In this document: positions 1 through 9,554 of the stretch, one piece after another
How the letters are laid out: the number at the start of each line of letters is the position of its first letter
Position numbering within the stretch: the first letter of the stretch is position 1
Source: Tildeniella torsiva UHER 1998/13D
GTDB taxonomy: Bacteria > Cyanobacteriota > Cyanobacteriia > Phormidesmidales > Phormidesmidaceae
DNA length: 64,000 nucleotides
Direction: 5' to 3'
NCBI GenBank assembly: GCA_019358835.1
Contig: JAHHIH010000004.1
Coordinates: 248,001 to 312,000 of the forward strand
Program-made: the position numbers and the translations under genes
Notes under the pieces: generated by a model
Databases searched by the model: none
Told to the model about the DNA's origin: nothing
What the model saw: the letters and a program-made list of their open reading frames with translations, nothing else

Positions 1-3
1 ACG

Positions 4-51
4 TTGTCCAGGGATAGACAGACTCAACCTGTTTATCCCTGGACAATTTTT
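4..51 (+). terminator. Rho-independent terminator of an upstream gene
   Basis: A perfect 13-bp inverted repeat (4-16 and 34-46) with a 17-nt loop is followed by five T residues on the + strand. It probably ends transcription from a gene lying before the window. The arms start TTGTCC and end GGACAA. Confidence 0.8.
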
Positions 52-59
52 ATTGTCGA

Positions 60-245
60 AGCTGAAAGGCCAGGGGCTCATCGATACAATTCCCCGCCCT
101 GGGCACGCGCTTGCTCAGCGCAAACGTCTTCGTCAAAGACCGCTGTCATGACTCCAGCCTACCTGGTAAGGCCTGTCCCCCAGGATGTAAGCGAGCCCTT
201 CGCACTCGGCACTGGGGGCCTCTAACCTGCCTTGATCTAGGACAC
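60..245. other. Structured non-coding stretch, candidate small RNA
   Basis: No credible protein is encoded here. The segment 165-227 can fold as one nested stem-loop: GGT (165-167) with ACC (225-227), AGG (169-171) with CCT (219-221), CCCCCAG (177-183) with CTGGGGG (212-218), and an inner CGAG/CTCG hairpin (192-195, 205-208). A second GC-rich pairing, CAGGGG with CCCTGG, sits near 73-106. The size and placement between a terminator and the psaA leader would fit a small RNA gene, but I do not recognise a family; 6S RNA was considered and could not be supported. Confidence 0.3.
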
Positions 246-709
246 CTTAATTTATTGGTGGTGGAAGAAATTGGGGAGTGTGCGATCGCGCTCAAAATTC
301 TCCGATTGCGAAAAATAGGCAGACCCAAAAGCACCGTTCTCTGCCCTAAGAAAGAGGACTGAATTTATTTTTCTCAGAGTTATTAACTTGTGAAAACTTC
401 GCTTACCAAGAGCAGCGGTGATTCTGTAGTTTGTTACTTAACCTGTCGTAGCCTTAGGAGATCTAAAGCCTTGCGGGATATTTCTCGGACTGGCTCACGC
501 CTCTCTACGGCTAGGCTGTTAAGCGCTGTAAACCCGATTTCTGAACGTAATCCTCTGGCCGACTGGGGGAGCACGCCGATGTCTTGGGTTGGCTTGTAAT
601 GCCTGAAAGGGCTTATTTAAGCTTTCTATAGACTCAGGTTATAGCCGTCTATCGAGTAGGAAGCGCCTTTATCCGCTCTGTATTTTCGAGTAGAAGAGAG
701 GAGAGTCCC
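246..709 (+). promoter_or_regulatory. Long psaA upstream/leader region
   Basis: About 460 bases before psaA hold no convincing gene. Possible -10 elements (TATAGAC near 628, TTATAGC near 638) lie about 80 bases before the start codon, and a purine-rich GAGAGGAGAG just upstream of ATG 710 serves as ribosome binding site. I did not see the paired TTACA direct repeat (HLR1) that many cyanobacterial PSI promoters carry. The exact promoter cannot be fixed by eye. Confidence 0.4.
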
Positions 710-3004
710 ATGACCATAAGTCCCCCTGAACCGGGACAAAAAGTCAGGGTCGTGGTTGATAGAGATCCGGTGCCCGTCTCATTTGAGCGATGGGGTAAGC
801 CCGGTCACTTCGACCGCACGTTGGCCAAGGGGCCCAAAACCACCACCTGGATTTGGAACCTGCACGCCGACGCCCACGACTTTGACAGTCACACCAGTGA
901 CCTAGAAGATATTTCGCGGAAGATCTTCAGTGCTCACTTTGGCCACTTAGCCGTCGTCTTTATCTGGCTGAGCGGTATGTACTTCCACGGTGCCAAGTTC
1001 TCGAACTACGAGGCCTGGCTCACCAACCCCACCGGCATTAAGCCCAGTGCCCAGGTAGTTTGGCCCGTCTTTGGCCAAGAAATTCTCAATGCCGATGTGG
1101 GCGGCGGCTTCCACGGTATCCAAATTACCTCTGGGCTGTTCCAGATGTGGCGGGCCAACGGCATTACCAACGGTTTCCAGCTCTACTGCACCGCCATTGG
1201 GGCGTTAGTGATGGCTGGTCTGATGCTGTTTGCCGGGTGGTTCCACTACCACAAGGCCGCTCCCAAGCTGGAGTGGTTCCAGAACGTGGAATCGATGATG
1301 AACCACCACCTGGCTGGGCTGCTGGGCCTGGGTTGTCTGGGCTATGCCGGTCAGCAGATCCACGTATCGCTGCCGGTGAATGCCTGCCTTGATGCGATCG
1401 ATGCCGGGCGGCCCCTGACCATCGGCGGTCGAGTCATTGACTCGGTAGCGGCTATTCCACTGCCCCACGAATGGATTCTCAACAAGGGTCTGATGGCAGA
1501 CCTGTATCCGGGTTTTGCCGAGGGTCTCAAGCCATTCTTCACCCTAAATTGGGGAGTCTATGCCGACTTCCTCACCTTTAAGGGTGGGCTCAACCCCCAA
1601 ACTGGCGGCCTGTGGCTATCGGATACGGCTCACCACCACCTGGCACTGGCCGTTCTATTTATCGTGGCAGGCCATTTCTACCGCACCAATTGGGGTATTG
1701 GTCACAGCTTTAAAGAGGTACTGGAGGCCCACAAGGGGCCGTTTACCGGCGAAGGCCACAAGGGCATGTACGAGATCTTCACGACCTCCTGGCATGCTCA
1801 GCTGGGGTGGAACTTGGCCCTTCTCGGGTCCCTTACCATCATCGTGGCCCAGCACATGTACTCGATGCCTCCCTATCCGTACCTCGCGACGGATTACCCC
1901 ACTCAGCTGTCGCTGTTTACCCACCACATGTGGATTGGCGGTTTCTTGATTGTGGGGGGAGCAGCCCACGCGGCCATCTTTATGGTGCGTGACTATGAGC
2001 CCTCGGTGCATGTCAACAACAACCTCGATCGCGTTTTGCGCCATCGGGATGCGATTATTTCGCACCTCAACTGGGTCTGTATTTTCCTGGGCTTCCACAG
2101 CTTTGGGCTGTATGTCCACAACGACACCATGCGGGCGTTGGGACGACCCCAGGACATGTTCTCTGACACGGCAATCAAACTCCAGCCAGTGTTCGCTCAG
2201 TGGATTCAAGGTATTCACGGAGCGGCGGCGGGCAATACTGCGCCCAATGCCCTAGCTGGCGTTAGTCCGGTGTTTGATGGCGGCTTGGTGGCCGTTGGCG
2301 GCAAGGTAGCCATGGCGGCAATTCCTCTGGGGACAGCCGACTTCATGGTGCACCACATCCACGCCTTCACCATCCACGTAACCGTGCTGATTCTGCTGAA
2401 AGGCGTGCTGTTTGCCCGCAGCTCCAGACTGATTCCCGACAAGGGTGATCTGGGCTTCCGGTTCCCCTGCGATGGGCCAGGTCGAGGCGGCACCTGCCAA
2501 GTCTCTGCTTGGGATCACGTGTTTCTGGGTCTGTTCTGGATGTACAACTGCATCTCGATTGTGATTTTCCACTTCAGCTGGAAGATGCAGTCGGATGTGT
2601 GGGGTACGGTCTCGCCCGATGGCGGGGTGTCGCACATTACCGGCGGCAACTTTGCGGCCAGTGCTATCACCATCAACGGCTGGCTGCGCGACTTCCTGTG
2701 GGCTCAGGCTTCTCAGGTGATTGGCTCCTACGGGTCGGCCCTGTCGGCCTACGGGCTCATGTTCTTGGGAGCGCACTTTGTGTGGGCCTTTAGCCTGATG
2801 TTCTTGTTCAGCGGTCGCGGCTACTGGCAAGAGCTGATCGAATCAATTGTTTGGGCGCACAGCAAGCTGAAGCTGGCTCCGGCCATTCAGCCCCGTGCCC
2901 TGAGCATCACCCAAGGTCGGGCCGTGGGTGTGGCCCACTATCTGCTGGGGGGGATTGCCACGACGTGGGCCTTCTTCCTAGCCAGGATAATTTCGGTGGG
3001 ATGA
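710..3004 (+). CDS. psaA: Photosystem I P700 apoprotein A1 (PsaA)
   Basis: Large PSI core subunit (764 aa) in the thylakoid membrane. With PsaB it binds the P700 chlorophyll pair, the A0/A1 cofactors, the Fx 4Fe-4S cluster and most antenna chlorophylls. The N-terminus [17 protein letters not shown], the Fx-ligating loop [12 protein letters not shown] (about residue 585) and the C-terminus [10 protein letters not shown] are all typical. The family is usually about 750-755 aa. The extra length lies mainly around residues 227-247, between the VSLPVN and PLPHEW motifs, where about 13 residues are added. It is followed after 194 nt by psaB, so they are probably cotranscribed. Identification is certain; whether this is the main or a specialised paralogue cannot be told from the window. 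Confidence 0.98.
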   Translation: MTISPPEPGQKVRVVVDRDPVPVSFERWGKPGHFDRTLAKGPKTTTWIWNLHADAHDFDSHTSDLEDISRKIFSAHFGHLAVVFIWLSGMYFHGAKFSNYEAWLTNPTGIKPSAQVVWPVFGQEILNADVGGGFHGIQITSGLFQMWRANGITNGFQLYCTAIGALVMAGLMLFAGWFHYHKAAPKLEWFQNVESMMNHHLAGLLGLGCLGYAGQQIHVSLPVNACLDAIDAGRPLTIGGRVIDSVAAIPLPHEWILNKGLMADLYPGFAEGLKPFFTLNWGVYADFLTFKGGLNPQTGGLWLSDTAHHHLALAVLFIVAGHFYRTNWGIGHSFKEVLEAHKGPFTGEGHKGMYEIFTTSWHAQLGWNLALLGSLTIIVAQHMYSMPPYPYLATDYPTQLSLFTHHMWIGGFLIVGGAAHAAIFMVRDYEPSVHVNNNLDRVLRHRDAIISHLNWVCIFLGFHSFGLYVHNDTMRALGRPQDMFSDTAIKLQPVFAQWIQGIHGAAAGNTAPNALAGVSPVFDGGLVAVGGKVAMAAIPLGTADFMVHHIHAFTIHVTVLILLKGVLFARSSRLIPDKGDLGFRFPCDGPGRGGTCQVSAWDHVFLGLFWMYNCISIVIFHFSWKMQSDVWGTVSPDGGVSHITGGNFAASAITINGWLRDFLWAQASQVIGSYGSALSAYGLMFLGAHFVWAFSLMFLFSGRGYWQELIESIVWAHSKLKLAPAIQPRALSITQGRAVGVAHYLLGGIATTWAFFLARIISVG

Positions 3005-3027
3005 CCCGTTTGGTCATGGGATTCCCG

Positions 3028-3127
3028 TAGGGGCGCACCAATGTGTTCGCCCCTAACCCCGGCAATAACGAACCCAATGGGTTCGGCTTAGACCCTGGGT
3101 AGGACAGACACGTTGGTCTGCCCCTAC
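3028..3127. repeat. Dispersed-type palindromic repeat in the psaA-psaB spacer
   Basis: TAGGGGCG (3028-3035) and CGCCCCTA (3048-3055) form an 8-bp inverted repeat with a 12-nt loop, and a related TGCCCCTAC copy lies near 3120. GAACCCAATGGGTTCG near 3070-3085 is a further small palindrome. This TAGGGGC...GCCCCTA style of repeat recurs in cyanobacterial intergenic DNA, so it may be a repeat insertion rather than a psaB-specific element. It could still influence message processing between the genes. Confidence 0.5.
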
Positions 3128-3198
3128 ACCAACCCACACCACCGAATTTCACGAATTGCGTTTTCTGACCCATTCGTACATCAAACCTGTTTTGATTC

Positions 3199-5427
3199 AT
3201 GGCAACTAAATTCCCAAAATTTAGCCAGGACTTGGCCCAAGATCCGACCACGCGTCGGCTCTGGTACGGGATTGCCACGGCCCACGACTTTGAAAGCCAC
3301 GATGGCATGACGGAGGAGAATCTTTACCAAAAGATTTTTGCTTCGCACTTTGGCCACCTGGCAATCATCTTTTTGTGGACCTCGGGCAACCTGTTCCACG
3401 TCGCCTGGCAAGGCAACTTTGAGCAGTGGGTAAAAGACCCGCTGGGTGTGAAACCGATCGCCCACGCGATTTGGGATCCGCAATTTGGCCAGCCCGCTGT
3501 GGATGCCTTCACCCAGGGCGGGGCTAACTATCCGGTTAATATCTCATTTTCTGGGGTGTATCACTGGTGGTACACCATCGGCATGCGCACCAACGCCGAC
3601 CTCTACGGCGGGGCCATGTTCCTGCTGATTCTGTCGGCAGTGTTTCTATTCGCTGGCTGGCTGCACCTTCAGCCCAAATTTCGGCCTAGCCTGGCCTGGT
3701 TCAAAAATGCGGAATCCCGCCTGAACCACCACCTGGCTGGTCTGTTTGGGGTGAGCTCCCTGGCCTGGGCCGGTCACCTGATTCACGTGGCCATCCCCGA
3801 AGCGCGGGGTCAGCATGTGGGCTGGGATAACTTCCTGTCGGTACGGCCTCACCCCGCCGGGTTGAAGCCGTTCTTTACCGGCCAGTGGGGGGTCTATGCC
3901 CAGAACCCAGACACCGCAAACCACGTGTTTAACAGCAGCGACGGGGCCGGGACGGCGATTCTCACCTTCCTGGGTGGGTTCCATCCTCAGACCGACGCGC
4001 TGTGGCTGACGGATATTGCCCACCACCACCTGGCGATCGCGGTGCTCTTCATCGTGGCTGGCCACATGTACCGGACGAACTTCGGTATTGGCCACGACAT
4101 GAAGACCATCATGAATGCCCACCGTCCCCCCGAAGGCACCCCCTTTGGCGGCCTGCTGGGCGAAGGTCACAAGGGCATCTACGACACCTACAACAACTCG
4201 CTGCACTTCCAGCTGGCCTGGCACTTGGCCTGCCTCGGTGTGGTGACGTCGCTGGTGGCGCAGCACATGTACTCCATGCCGGCCTACGCCTTTATTGCGA
4301 AGGACTACACCACCCAGGCGGCTCTGTATACCCACCACCAGTACATCGCTGGATTCATTATGGTGGGGGCTTTTGCCCACGGAGCCATCTTCCTGGTGCG
4401 CGACTACGATCCCAAAGCTAACCAGAACAACGTGCTGTACCGCGTGCTGGAGCACAAGGAAGCGATCATCTCGCACCTGAGCTGGGTATCGCTGTTCCTG
4501 GGCTTCCACACCCTGGGTCTGTACGTGCACAACGATGTGGTGGTTGCCTTCGGCACCCCCGAGAAGCAGATTCTGGTTGAGCCGGTCTTTGCCCAGTGGA
4601 TTCAAGCGGCCCACGGCAAGCTGCTCTACGGCATGGATACTCTCCTATCCAACCCGGACAGCATTGCGACGACGGCTTGGCCAAACCACGGCAACGTGTG
4701 GCTCGGCGGCTGGCTGGATGGCATCAACAGCAGTACTAACTCGCTGTTCTTGAACATTGGCCCTGGGGACTTCTTGGTTCACCATGCGATCGCCCTGGGT
4801 CTGCACACCACCACCCTGATCTTGGTCAAGGGTGCGCTGGATGCCCGCGGTTCAAAGCTGATGCCCGACAAAAAAGACTTCGGCTACAGCTTCCCCTGCG
4901 ACGGCCCTGGCCGGGGCGGCACCTGCGACATTTCCGCGTGGGATTCGTTCTACCTGGCGATGTTCTGGATGCTGAATACCATCGGCTGGGTGACCTTCTA
5001 CTGGCACTGGAAGCATCTGACGCTGTGGTCGGGCAATGTGGCCCAGTTCAACGAAGGCTCGACCTATTTAATGGGCTGGTTCCGAGACTACCTGTGGCTT
5101 AACTCGTCACAGCTAATCAACGGCTACAACCCCTACGGCATGAATAACCTGGCGGTTTGGGCCTGGATGTTCCTCTTTGGGCACCTGGTCTGGGCGACGG
5201 GCTTCATGTTCTTGATCTCCTGGCGGGGCTACTGGCAGGAACTGATCGAGACCCTGGTGTGGGCCCACGAGCGCACTCCCCTGGCGAACTTGGTTCGCTG
5301 GAAGGACAAGCCCGTTGCCATGTCGATTATCCAGGGACGGGTTGTGGGTCTGGCTCACTTTACGGTGGGCTACATTCTGACCTACGCTGCCTTCCTCATA
5401 GCCTCAACCTCTAGCCGCTTTGGCTAG
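3199..5427 (+). CDS. psaB: Photosystem I P700 apoprotein A2 (PsaB)
   Basis: Second large PSI core subunit (742 aa), partner of PsaA in the P700 heterodimer, with the other two Fx ligands. The start [20 protein letters not shown], the [12 protein letters not shown] motif (about residue 560) and the C-terminus [12 protein letters not shown] are diagnostic. Length is normal for the family. The loop after the [10 protein letters not shown] motif ([11 protein letters not shown], about residue 305) differs from the Synechocystis form and is closer in length to the Anabaena form. It follows psaA by 194 nt on the same strand. No frameshift or missing motif was seen. Confidence 0.98.
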   Translation: MATKFPKFSQDLAQDPTTRRLWYGIATAHDFESHDGMTEENLYQKIFASHFGHLAIIFLWTSGNLFHVAWQGNFEQWVKDPLGVKPIAHAIWDPQFGQPAVDAFTQGGANYPVNISFSGVYHWWYTIGMRTNADLYGGAMFLLILSAVFLFAGWLHLQPKFRPSLAWFKNAESRLNHHLAGLFGVSSLAWAGHLIHVAIPEARGQHVGWDNFLSVRPHPAGLKPFFTGQWGVYAQNPDTANHVFNSSDGAGTAILTFLGGFHPQTDALWLTDIAHHHLAIAVLFIVAGHMYRTNFGIGHDMKTIMNAHRPPEGTPFGGLLGEGHKGIYDTYNNSLHFQLAWHLACLGVVTSLVAQHMYSMPAYAFIAKDYTTQAALYTHHQYIAGFIMVGAFAHGAIFLVRDYDPKANQNNVLYRVLEHKEAIISHLSWVSLFLGFHTLGLYVHNDVVVAFGTPEKQILVEPVFAQWIQAAHGKLLYGMDTLLSNPDSIATTAWPNHGNVWLGGWLDGINSSTNSLFLNIGPGDFLVHHAIALGLHTTTLILVKGALDARGSKLMPDKKDFGYSFPCDGPGRGGTCDISAWDSFYLAMFWMLNTIGWVTFYWHWKHLTLWSGNVAQFNEGSTYLMGWFRDYLWLNSSQLINGYNPYGMNNLAVWAWMFLFGHLVWATGFMFLISWRGYWQELIETLVWAHERTPLANLVRWKDKPVAMSIIQGRVVGLAHFTVGYILTYAAFLIASTSSRFG

Positions 5428-5809
5428 CGAGGCCCCTCGTAGGGTGGGCACCGCCCACCTTACACCCCCGGTTGCTTGTGGGATGACTTACCTCAGAAAG
5501 CCTCTTTAAAAGAGGGGCAGGTTCTCGCCCACAAGCAACGGACTACTGCTCCCCTTTCCAAGGGGGTTGGGGGATTAAACCCAAGCCACTCAGTAATTTA
5601 CTCACACCAAGAGTCTTGATTTAAGCATTTTGAAAAATCCGAGGTGCCAAGTACGTCCCTTCATTGCCCTCTGCACCTCACAGGCTTGAGACGGATGGAG
5701 ACTCTCCGCTTCTCAAGAGTCCTGGTTCTTCGGGGTAGTTGAGCCAGGACTTTTACTCTTTTCGCGTCAGTATAGACAACACCAAATCCACCTGGAGGCA
5801 AATCAACCC
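5428..5809 (+). promoter_or_regulatory. psaB-psaL spacer with nested hairpins
   Basis: This 382-base spacer has no gene. GTTGCTTGTGGG (5471-5482) pairs perfectly with CCCACAAGCAAC (5528-5539) and encloses a smaller hairpin CCTCTT/AAGAGG (5501-5515). A second hairpin, AGTCCTGG (5718-5725) with CCAGGACT (5744-5751), is followed by a T-rich run and resembles a terminator. A TATAGAC (-10-like, 5771) and an AGGAGG-like site (CTGGAGG, 5792-5798) follow before psaL. psaL-psaI may therefore have their own promoter or be fed by partial readthrough from psaAB. Confidence 0.55.
5718..5755 (+). terminator. Terminator-like hairpin upstream of psaL
   Basis: AGTCCTGG and CCAGGACT form an 8-bp stem around an 18-nt loop and run directly into TTTTACTCTTTT. 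On the + strand it could end the psaAB message or attenuate entry into psaL. Confidence 0.5.
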
Positions 5810-6292
5810 ATGACCAATCAAGTTGTCGGCCCCTACCAGGGCGACCCCCAGCTCGGACACCTGTCTACCCCCATTAGCGACTCTGCCTTTGTGCGGGCGT
5901 TTATTGGATCTTTGCCAGCCTACCGTAAGGGCATGGCCCCGATTACCCGAGGCCTAGAGATTGGCTTAGCCCACGGCTATTTCCTCGTTGGGCCAGAGGT
6001 GGTTGTGGGTGCTCTGCGTGACTTTGAGGTTGCCCCCTACCTGGGTGGGTTGGTGACTGCGATCGTCATCGTGCTGCTCGGTACCGCCGGTATGGGAGTC
6101 CACGGGCGGGTTTCTCTCAAACCCGCCAACGAATTAGACCCTGGCACCGATGCGCTAAAAACCTCTGAAGGCTGGAGTGAAATGACGGCTGGCTTCTTTA
6201 TTGGTGGCATGAGTGGGGCTTATATGGCCTATTTCTTGCTCAGCCACTTCGAAGAAATCAACGCCATCTTTAGGGGCTTTGTGAACAACTAG
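5810..6292 (+). CDS. psaL: Photosystem I subunit XI (PsaL)
   Basis: Small PSI membrane subunit (160 aa) that forms the contact between PSI monomers in trimers or tetramers. The motif GHLSTPISDSAF (about residues 17-28), the segment LPAYRKGMAPITRGLEIGLAHGY without gaps, and the C-terminal GWSEMTAGFFIGGM are characteristic. Three hydrophobic segments fit the fold. The middle part (GPEVVVGALRDFEVAPYLGG, then AGMGVHGRVSLKPANELDPG) differs clearly from the forms I remember from Synechocystis or Thermosynechococcus. Start chosen at ATG 5810 after CTGGAGG. psaI follows 95 nt later. PsaL placed directly after psaAB is not the commonest order. Confidence 0.95.
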   Translation: MTNQVVGPYQGDPQLGHLSTPISDSAFVRAFIGSLPAYRKGMAPITRGLEIGLAHGYFLVGPEVVVGALRDFEVAPYLGGLVTAIVIVLLGTAGMGVHGRVSLKPANELDPGTDALKTSEGWSEMTAGFFIGGMSGAYMAYFLLSHFEEINAIFRGFVNN

Positions 6293-6387
6293 AGAGCACC
6301 GAAGAGAAAAGCACTGACTCTTAACTAGTGCTCCACCAAGATCTAAAATCGCCAACCCACAATTAATTTGCAAAGGAGATTTCAACC

Positions 6388-6504
6388 ATGGATGGAACCT
6401 ACGCTGCCTCTTGGCTACCCTGGATTTTAATTCCTACGATTACCTGGCTCATGCCTGTGGTTTTGATGAGTTTGCTGTTTGTCTATATAGAGAGCGACGC
6501 GTAG
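6388..6504 (+). CDS. psaI: Photosystem I subunit VIII (PsaI)
   Basis: A 38-residue single-helix PSI subunit that contacts PsaL and stabilises PSI oligomers. It reads [20 protein letters not shown] and continues through one hydrophobic helix to YIESDA. The helix carries the Pro and Trp residues usual for PsaI. A strong ribosome site AAAGGAGAT (6372-6380) lies 8 bases before ATG 6388. It follows psaL on the same strand and is closed by a terminator at 6568. The gene is easily missed because of its size. Confidence 0.93.
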   Translation: MDGTYAASWLPWILIPTITWLMPVVLMSLLFVYIESDA

Positions 6505-6567
6505 GCGAGGCTGCTCTTAACAGTGTTTGGGATGGAGGGGTAACTTTCCAGCTCAACATCACAGCTC

Positions 6568-6597
6568 AGAAGCGTGGTTTCCGCGCTTCTTTTTTTA
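6568..6597 (+). terminator. Terminator after psaI
   Basis: AGAAGCG (6568-6574) and CGCTTCT (6584-6590) form a stem followed by seven T residues. It is well placed to end the psaL-psaI transcript. Confidence 0.85.
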
Positions 6598-6856
6598 TGT
6601 AGGCGGGCCGCCCGTCGGGTGATGTCGGTTTTCTGACGTGTAGCTACAGATCTTGCTCTGGAGGTGCCACCGCGCATCTCTACAATGGTTTGTGTCGCCA
6701 AAAGGGTAGATGGGTTACCCCCGCTGACCGCCCAGATCGTTTACAGTTGCGGTGGCAAAACCGATGCTGGGCTCAGGCTCCCCAGCAGGGCGAGGGTCAA
6801 AGACTGGTTCGGAGAGCCTGAGCGCCAGGGCCAATCTGCTCTCTTTCCCTACAGCT

Positions 6857-7492
6857 ATGACTTCCCCCAACCGGATTTTGGTGCTTTTTGCCCACCCTGC
6901 CCTCAATAAATCTCGCATTAACTGTCAGCTGCTACGGGCGATCGCCGATTTAGAGGGGGTCACCCTCCACGACCTCTATGAGGAGTATCCCGACTTTCAC
7001 ATCCATGTGAAGCGCGAGCAGCAGCTGCTAGTTGACCACGATATTGTGGTGTGGCAGCACCCCTTTTACTGGTACAGCAGCCCCGCCATTCTCAAGGAGT
7101 GGCAAGACCTGGTGCTCGAATATGGCTTTGCCTACGGCCACGAGGGCACGGCCCTGCACGGCAAAAAGTGTCTCTCCGTCATTTCTACTGGCGGTACCCA
7201 GGAGGCCTATCGACGAGAGGGCAACAACTATTACACCATCAGCGAGCTGCTGGCCCCCTTTGCCCAAACCGCGCGGCTGTGCGGCATGGACTATCTGCCC
7301 CCGTTTGTTGTCCACGGTGCCCACCAGCTGAGCGACGACGCTCAAATTAACGATCGCGCCCAAGACTACCGCACCCTGCTCCAGGCCCTGCGAGATGACC
7401 ACATTAACTGGCCAGCGCTCTCTGGCCTGACCCAGCTAAACCACAATTTGAGCCAGGTATTGCTTACCCCCGAGGTAGCCCCCCATGCATAG
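6857..7492 (+). CDS. KefF-type NAD(P)H:quinone oxidoreductase / antiporter ancillary protein
   Basis: Flavodoxin-fold NAD(P)H oxidoreductase (211 aa) of the KefF/modulator of drug activity B family, a soluble FMN protein that in enterobacteria stimulates the KefC K+ efflux antiporter. Visible features are ILVLFAHPAL with SRINCQLL near the N-terminus (FMN phosphate region) and QHPFYWYSSPAILKEWQD (about residues 68-85), a hallmark of the family. ATG 6857 is chosen because homology starts there; the upstream in-frame extension lacks family sequence. It overlaps the following KefC-type gene by 8 bases, which supports translational coupling and a shared function. The functional link is inferred from the E. 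coli pair. Confidence 0.88.
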   Translation: MTSPNRILVLFAHPALNKSRINCQLLRAIADLEGVTLHDLYEEYPDFHIHVKREQQLLVDHDIVVWQHPFYWYSSPAILKEWQDLVLEYGFAYGHEGTALHGKKCLSVISTGGTQEAYRREGNNYYTISELLAPFAQTARLCGMDYLPPFVVHGAHQLSDDAQINDRAQDYRTLLQALRDDHINWPALSGLTQLNHNLSQVLLTPEVAPHA

Positions 7493-9368
7493 CGAAGACT
7501 TATTTTTTCAGGCGTTTATTTACCTGATGGCGGCGGTGCTGTCGGTGCCCATTGCCAAACGGCTGGGGCTGGGCTCGGTGCTGGGCTACCTAATTGCCGG
7601 GGTAATTATCGGCCCCTTTGTGCTGGGCCTGGTGGGGGAACAGCAGGATGACGTGATGCACTTCGCCGAATTTGGCGTGGTGATGATGCTGTTTTTGATT
7701 GGTCTAGAACTGCGACCCTCGCTACTGTGGCAGCTGCGGGGGCCGATTTTGGGGCTGGGAGGGTTGCAGGTAGCGGTGACCACCGGGGCGATCGCTCTAA
7801 TTGCCCTGCTGGTGGGCCTCCCTTTGACTATGGCCCTGGCCATTGGCATGATTTTGTCGCTCTCATCTACGGCGATCGTGCTGCAAACCCTGAACGAAAA
7901 GGGCCTGATGAAAACCGAGGCGGGGCAGGCCTCCTTCTCGGTGCTGCTGTTTCAGGATATTGCGGTGATTCCGATGCTGGCGCTGCTGCCCCTGCTGGAA
8001 ATGGGACAGACCGCGATCGGCCCCCATGGGGCGGTGCTGGTGGCCACCGCCGAGGCGAGTGGAGGCTTGCCCGCCTGGCAGCGCACCCTGCTGGTGATGG
8101 GGGCTGTGGGGGGCATTATTGTGGTCGGGCGATTTTTGATGCGGCCAGTATTTCGCTTTATTGCCGATACGCGCCTGCGGGAGATGTTTACGGCGACGGC
8201 CCTGCTGCTGGTGATTGGTATTACCCTGATCATGCAGCTGGTGGGGCTATCGCCTGCCCTGGGAACTTTCGTGGCTGGGGTGGTGCTGGCCGACAACGAG
8301 TATCGCCACGAGCTAGAAACCGACATTGAGCCGTTTAAGGGCCTGCTGCTGGGCCTGTTCTTTATCTCGGTGGGGGCCAGCATTGATTTTAATGTGCTAG
8401 CCCGTCAGCCCCTGCTGATCTTGGGTCTGGTGGTCGGGCTGATGCTGCTCAAGGGGGTGGTGCTGCTGGCCCTGGGGCGTTTCTTTCGGCAGTCGCTGAG
8501 CCAAAACCTGCTGTTTGCTATGGCCCTGGCCCAGGGGGGAGAGTTTTGCTTTGTGCTGTTTTCCTTTGCTCAGCAGAGCCGGGTCTTGCCGACGACCGTT
8601 ACCGCACCGCTGGTGGTGGTGGTGGCCCTGTCGATGGCCCTCACCCCCCTGGTGATGATTGCCAATGAACGGCTGGTGCAGCCGCGCTTTACGGGCCAAG
8701 GCGAACAGCGGGAACCCGACACCATTGACGATGGCGAAACTCCGGTGATCATTGCGGGCTTTGGCCGCTTTGGCCAGATCGTCGGTCGTCTGCTGATTGC
8801 CAACGGGTTTCAGACTACCGTGCTGGATCATGACCCGTCCACCATTGACCTGCTGCGTCAGTTTGGCCACAAGGTGTTTTACGGCGACTCATCGCGCATT
8901 GAGCTACTCCATGCGGCGGGGGCTGCCGACGCCAAGCTGTTTGTGATGGCGATCGACGACGTAGAAAGGTCGCTGCAAACCATCGACCTGGTGCAAAAGC
9001 ACTTTCCCCACCTGAAGATTTTGGCGCGAGCCATCGATCGTCGCCACGCCTACGAGCTGCTGCGCCGCGATGTTGCCGTCGTGGAGCGAGAAACTTTTGA
9101 ATCGGCCCTGAGCTTGGGTGCTGAGGCCCTAAAGCTGCTTGGGTTTCGGGCCTACCACGCCCACCGGGCTGCCCGCATCTTTCGCCATCACGACATCAAG
9201 GCCATGCGCGATATGGCCGAGATCGAGGGGGATATGCCGAAGCTAGTGGCGCGATCGCAGCAGCTCTCCGCCGATCTCAAGGACGTGCTTCAGTCCGATG
9301 TCTACGACCTGCCCCGCGAAGTCGATCAGGCCTGGGATACGACGGCGCTGAGAAAACACGGGACGTAG
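7485..9368 (+). CDS. KefB/KefC-type glutathione-regulated K+/H+ antiporter (CPA2)
   Basis: Inner-membrane monovalent cation:proton antiporter of the CPA2 family (627 aa). Residues 1-385 form 12 or 13 membrane helices, with the conserved patch FLIGLELRPSLLW (about 68-80) and the unwound-helix region SLSSTAIVLQTL (about 125-136). From about residue 420 a RCK/TrkA-N Rossmann domain begins with IIAGFGRFGQIVGRLL (GxGxxG-type nucleotide site), which in Kef proteins senses glutathione adducts or nucleotides. It overlaps the KefF-type gene by 8 bases. Role as K+ efflux during electrophile stress is inferred from the family. Confidence 0.9.
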   Translation: MHSEDLFFQAFIYLMAAVLSVPIAKRLGLGSVLGYLIAGVIIGPFVLGLVGEQQDDVMHFAEFGVVMMLFLIGLELRPSLLWQLRGPILGLGGLQVAVTTGAIALIALLVGLPLTMALAIGMILSLSSTAIVLQTLNEKGLMKTEAGQASFSVLLFQDIAVIPMLALLPLLEMGQTAIGPHGAVLVATAEASGGLPAWQRTLLVMGAVGGIIVVGRFLMRPVFRFIADTRLREMFTATALLLVIGITLIMQLVGLSPALGTFVAGVVLADNEYRHELETDIEPFKGLLLGLFFISVGASIDFNVLARQPLLILGLVVGLMLLKGVVLLALGRFFRQSLSQNLLFAMALAQGGEFCFVLFSFAQQSRVLPTTVTAPLVVVVALSMALTPLVMIANERLVQPRFTGQGEQREPDTIDDGETPVIIAGFGRFGQIVGRLLIANGFQTTVLDHDPSTIDLLRQFGHKVFYGDSSRIELLHAAGAADAKLFVMAIDDVERSLQTIDLVQKHFPHLKILARAIDRRHAYELLRRDVAVVERETFESALSLGAEALKLLGFRAYHAHRAARIFRHHDIKAMRDMAEIEGDMPKLVARSQQLSADLKDVLQSDVYDLPREVDQAWDTTALRKHGT

Positions 9369-9554
9369 TTGGAATAACAACTACTCCACTAATGAGGCTG
9401 TTTTGACGCGGTTTTTTAGGCAGTTACGAGTCAGCTAGCAGGCCAAAGCCAGGCTTTATGAGGAGAGGTTGCCCGAAAGGCGATTCGCGCAGCGTTCGGG
9501 AGCCGACTCGGAACGAGTATCCCTGTGGGAATCGCACCCTCTAACGCGCTTGGG

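Noticed and set aside
60-245. 6S RNA or tmRNA assignment
   Set aside because: The long rod with central bubble of 6S RNA and the tRNA-like ends of tmRNA could not be drawn; only local stems are seen.
4-362. Overlapping short frames of about 73 and 83 codons before psaA
   Set aside because: They cross a perfect terminator hairpin and a structured region and have no family features.
1655-2218. Long antisense frames inside psaA, psaB, treS and murJ
   Set aside because: They are shadows of highly GC-rich coding strands with no motifs of their own.
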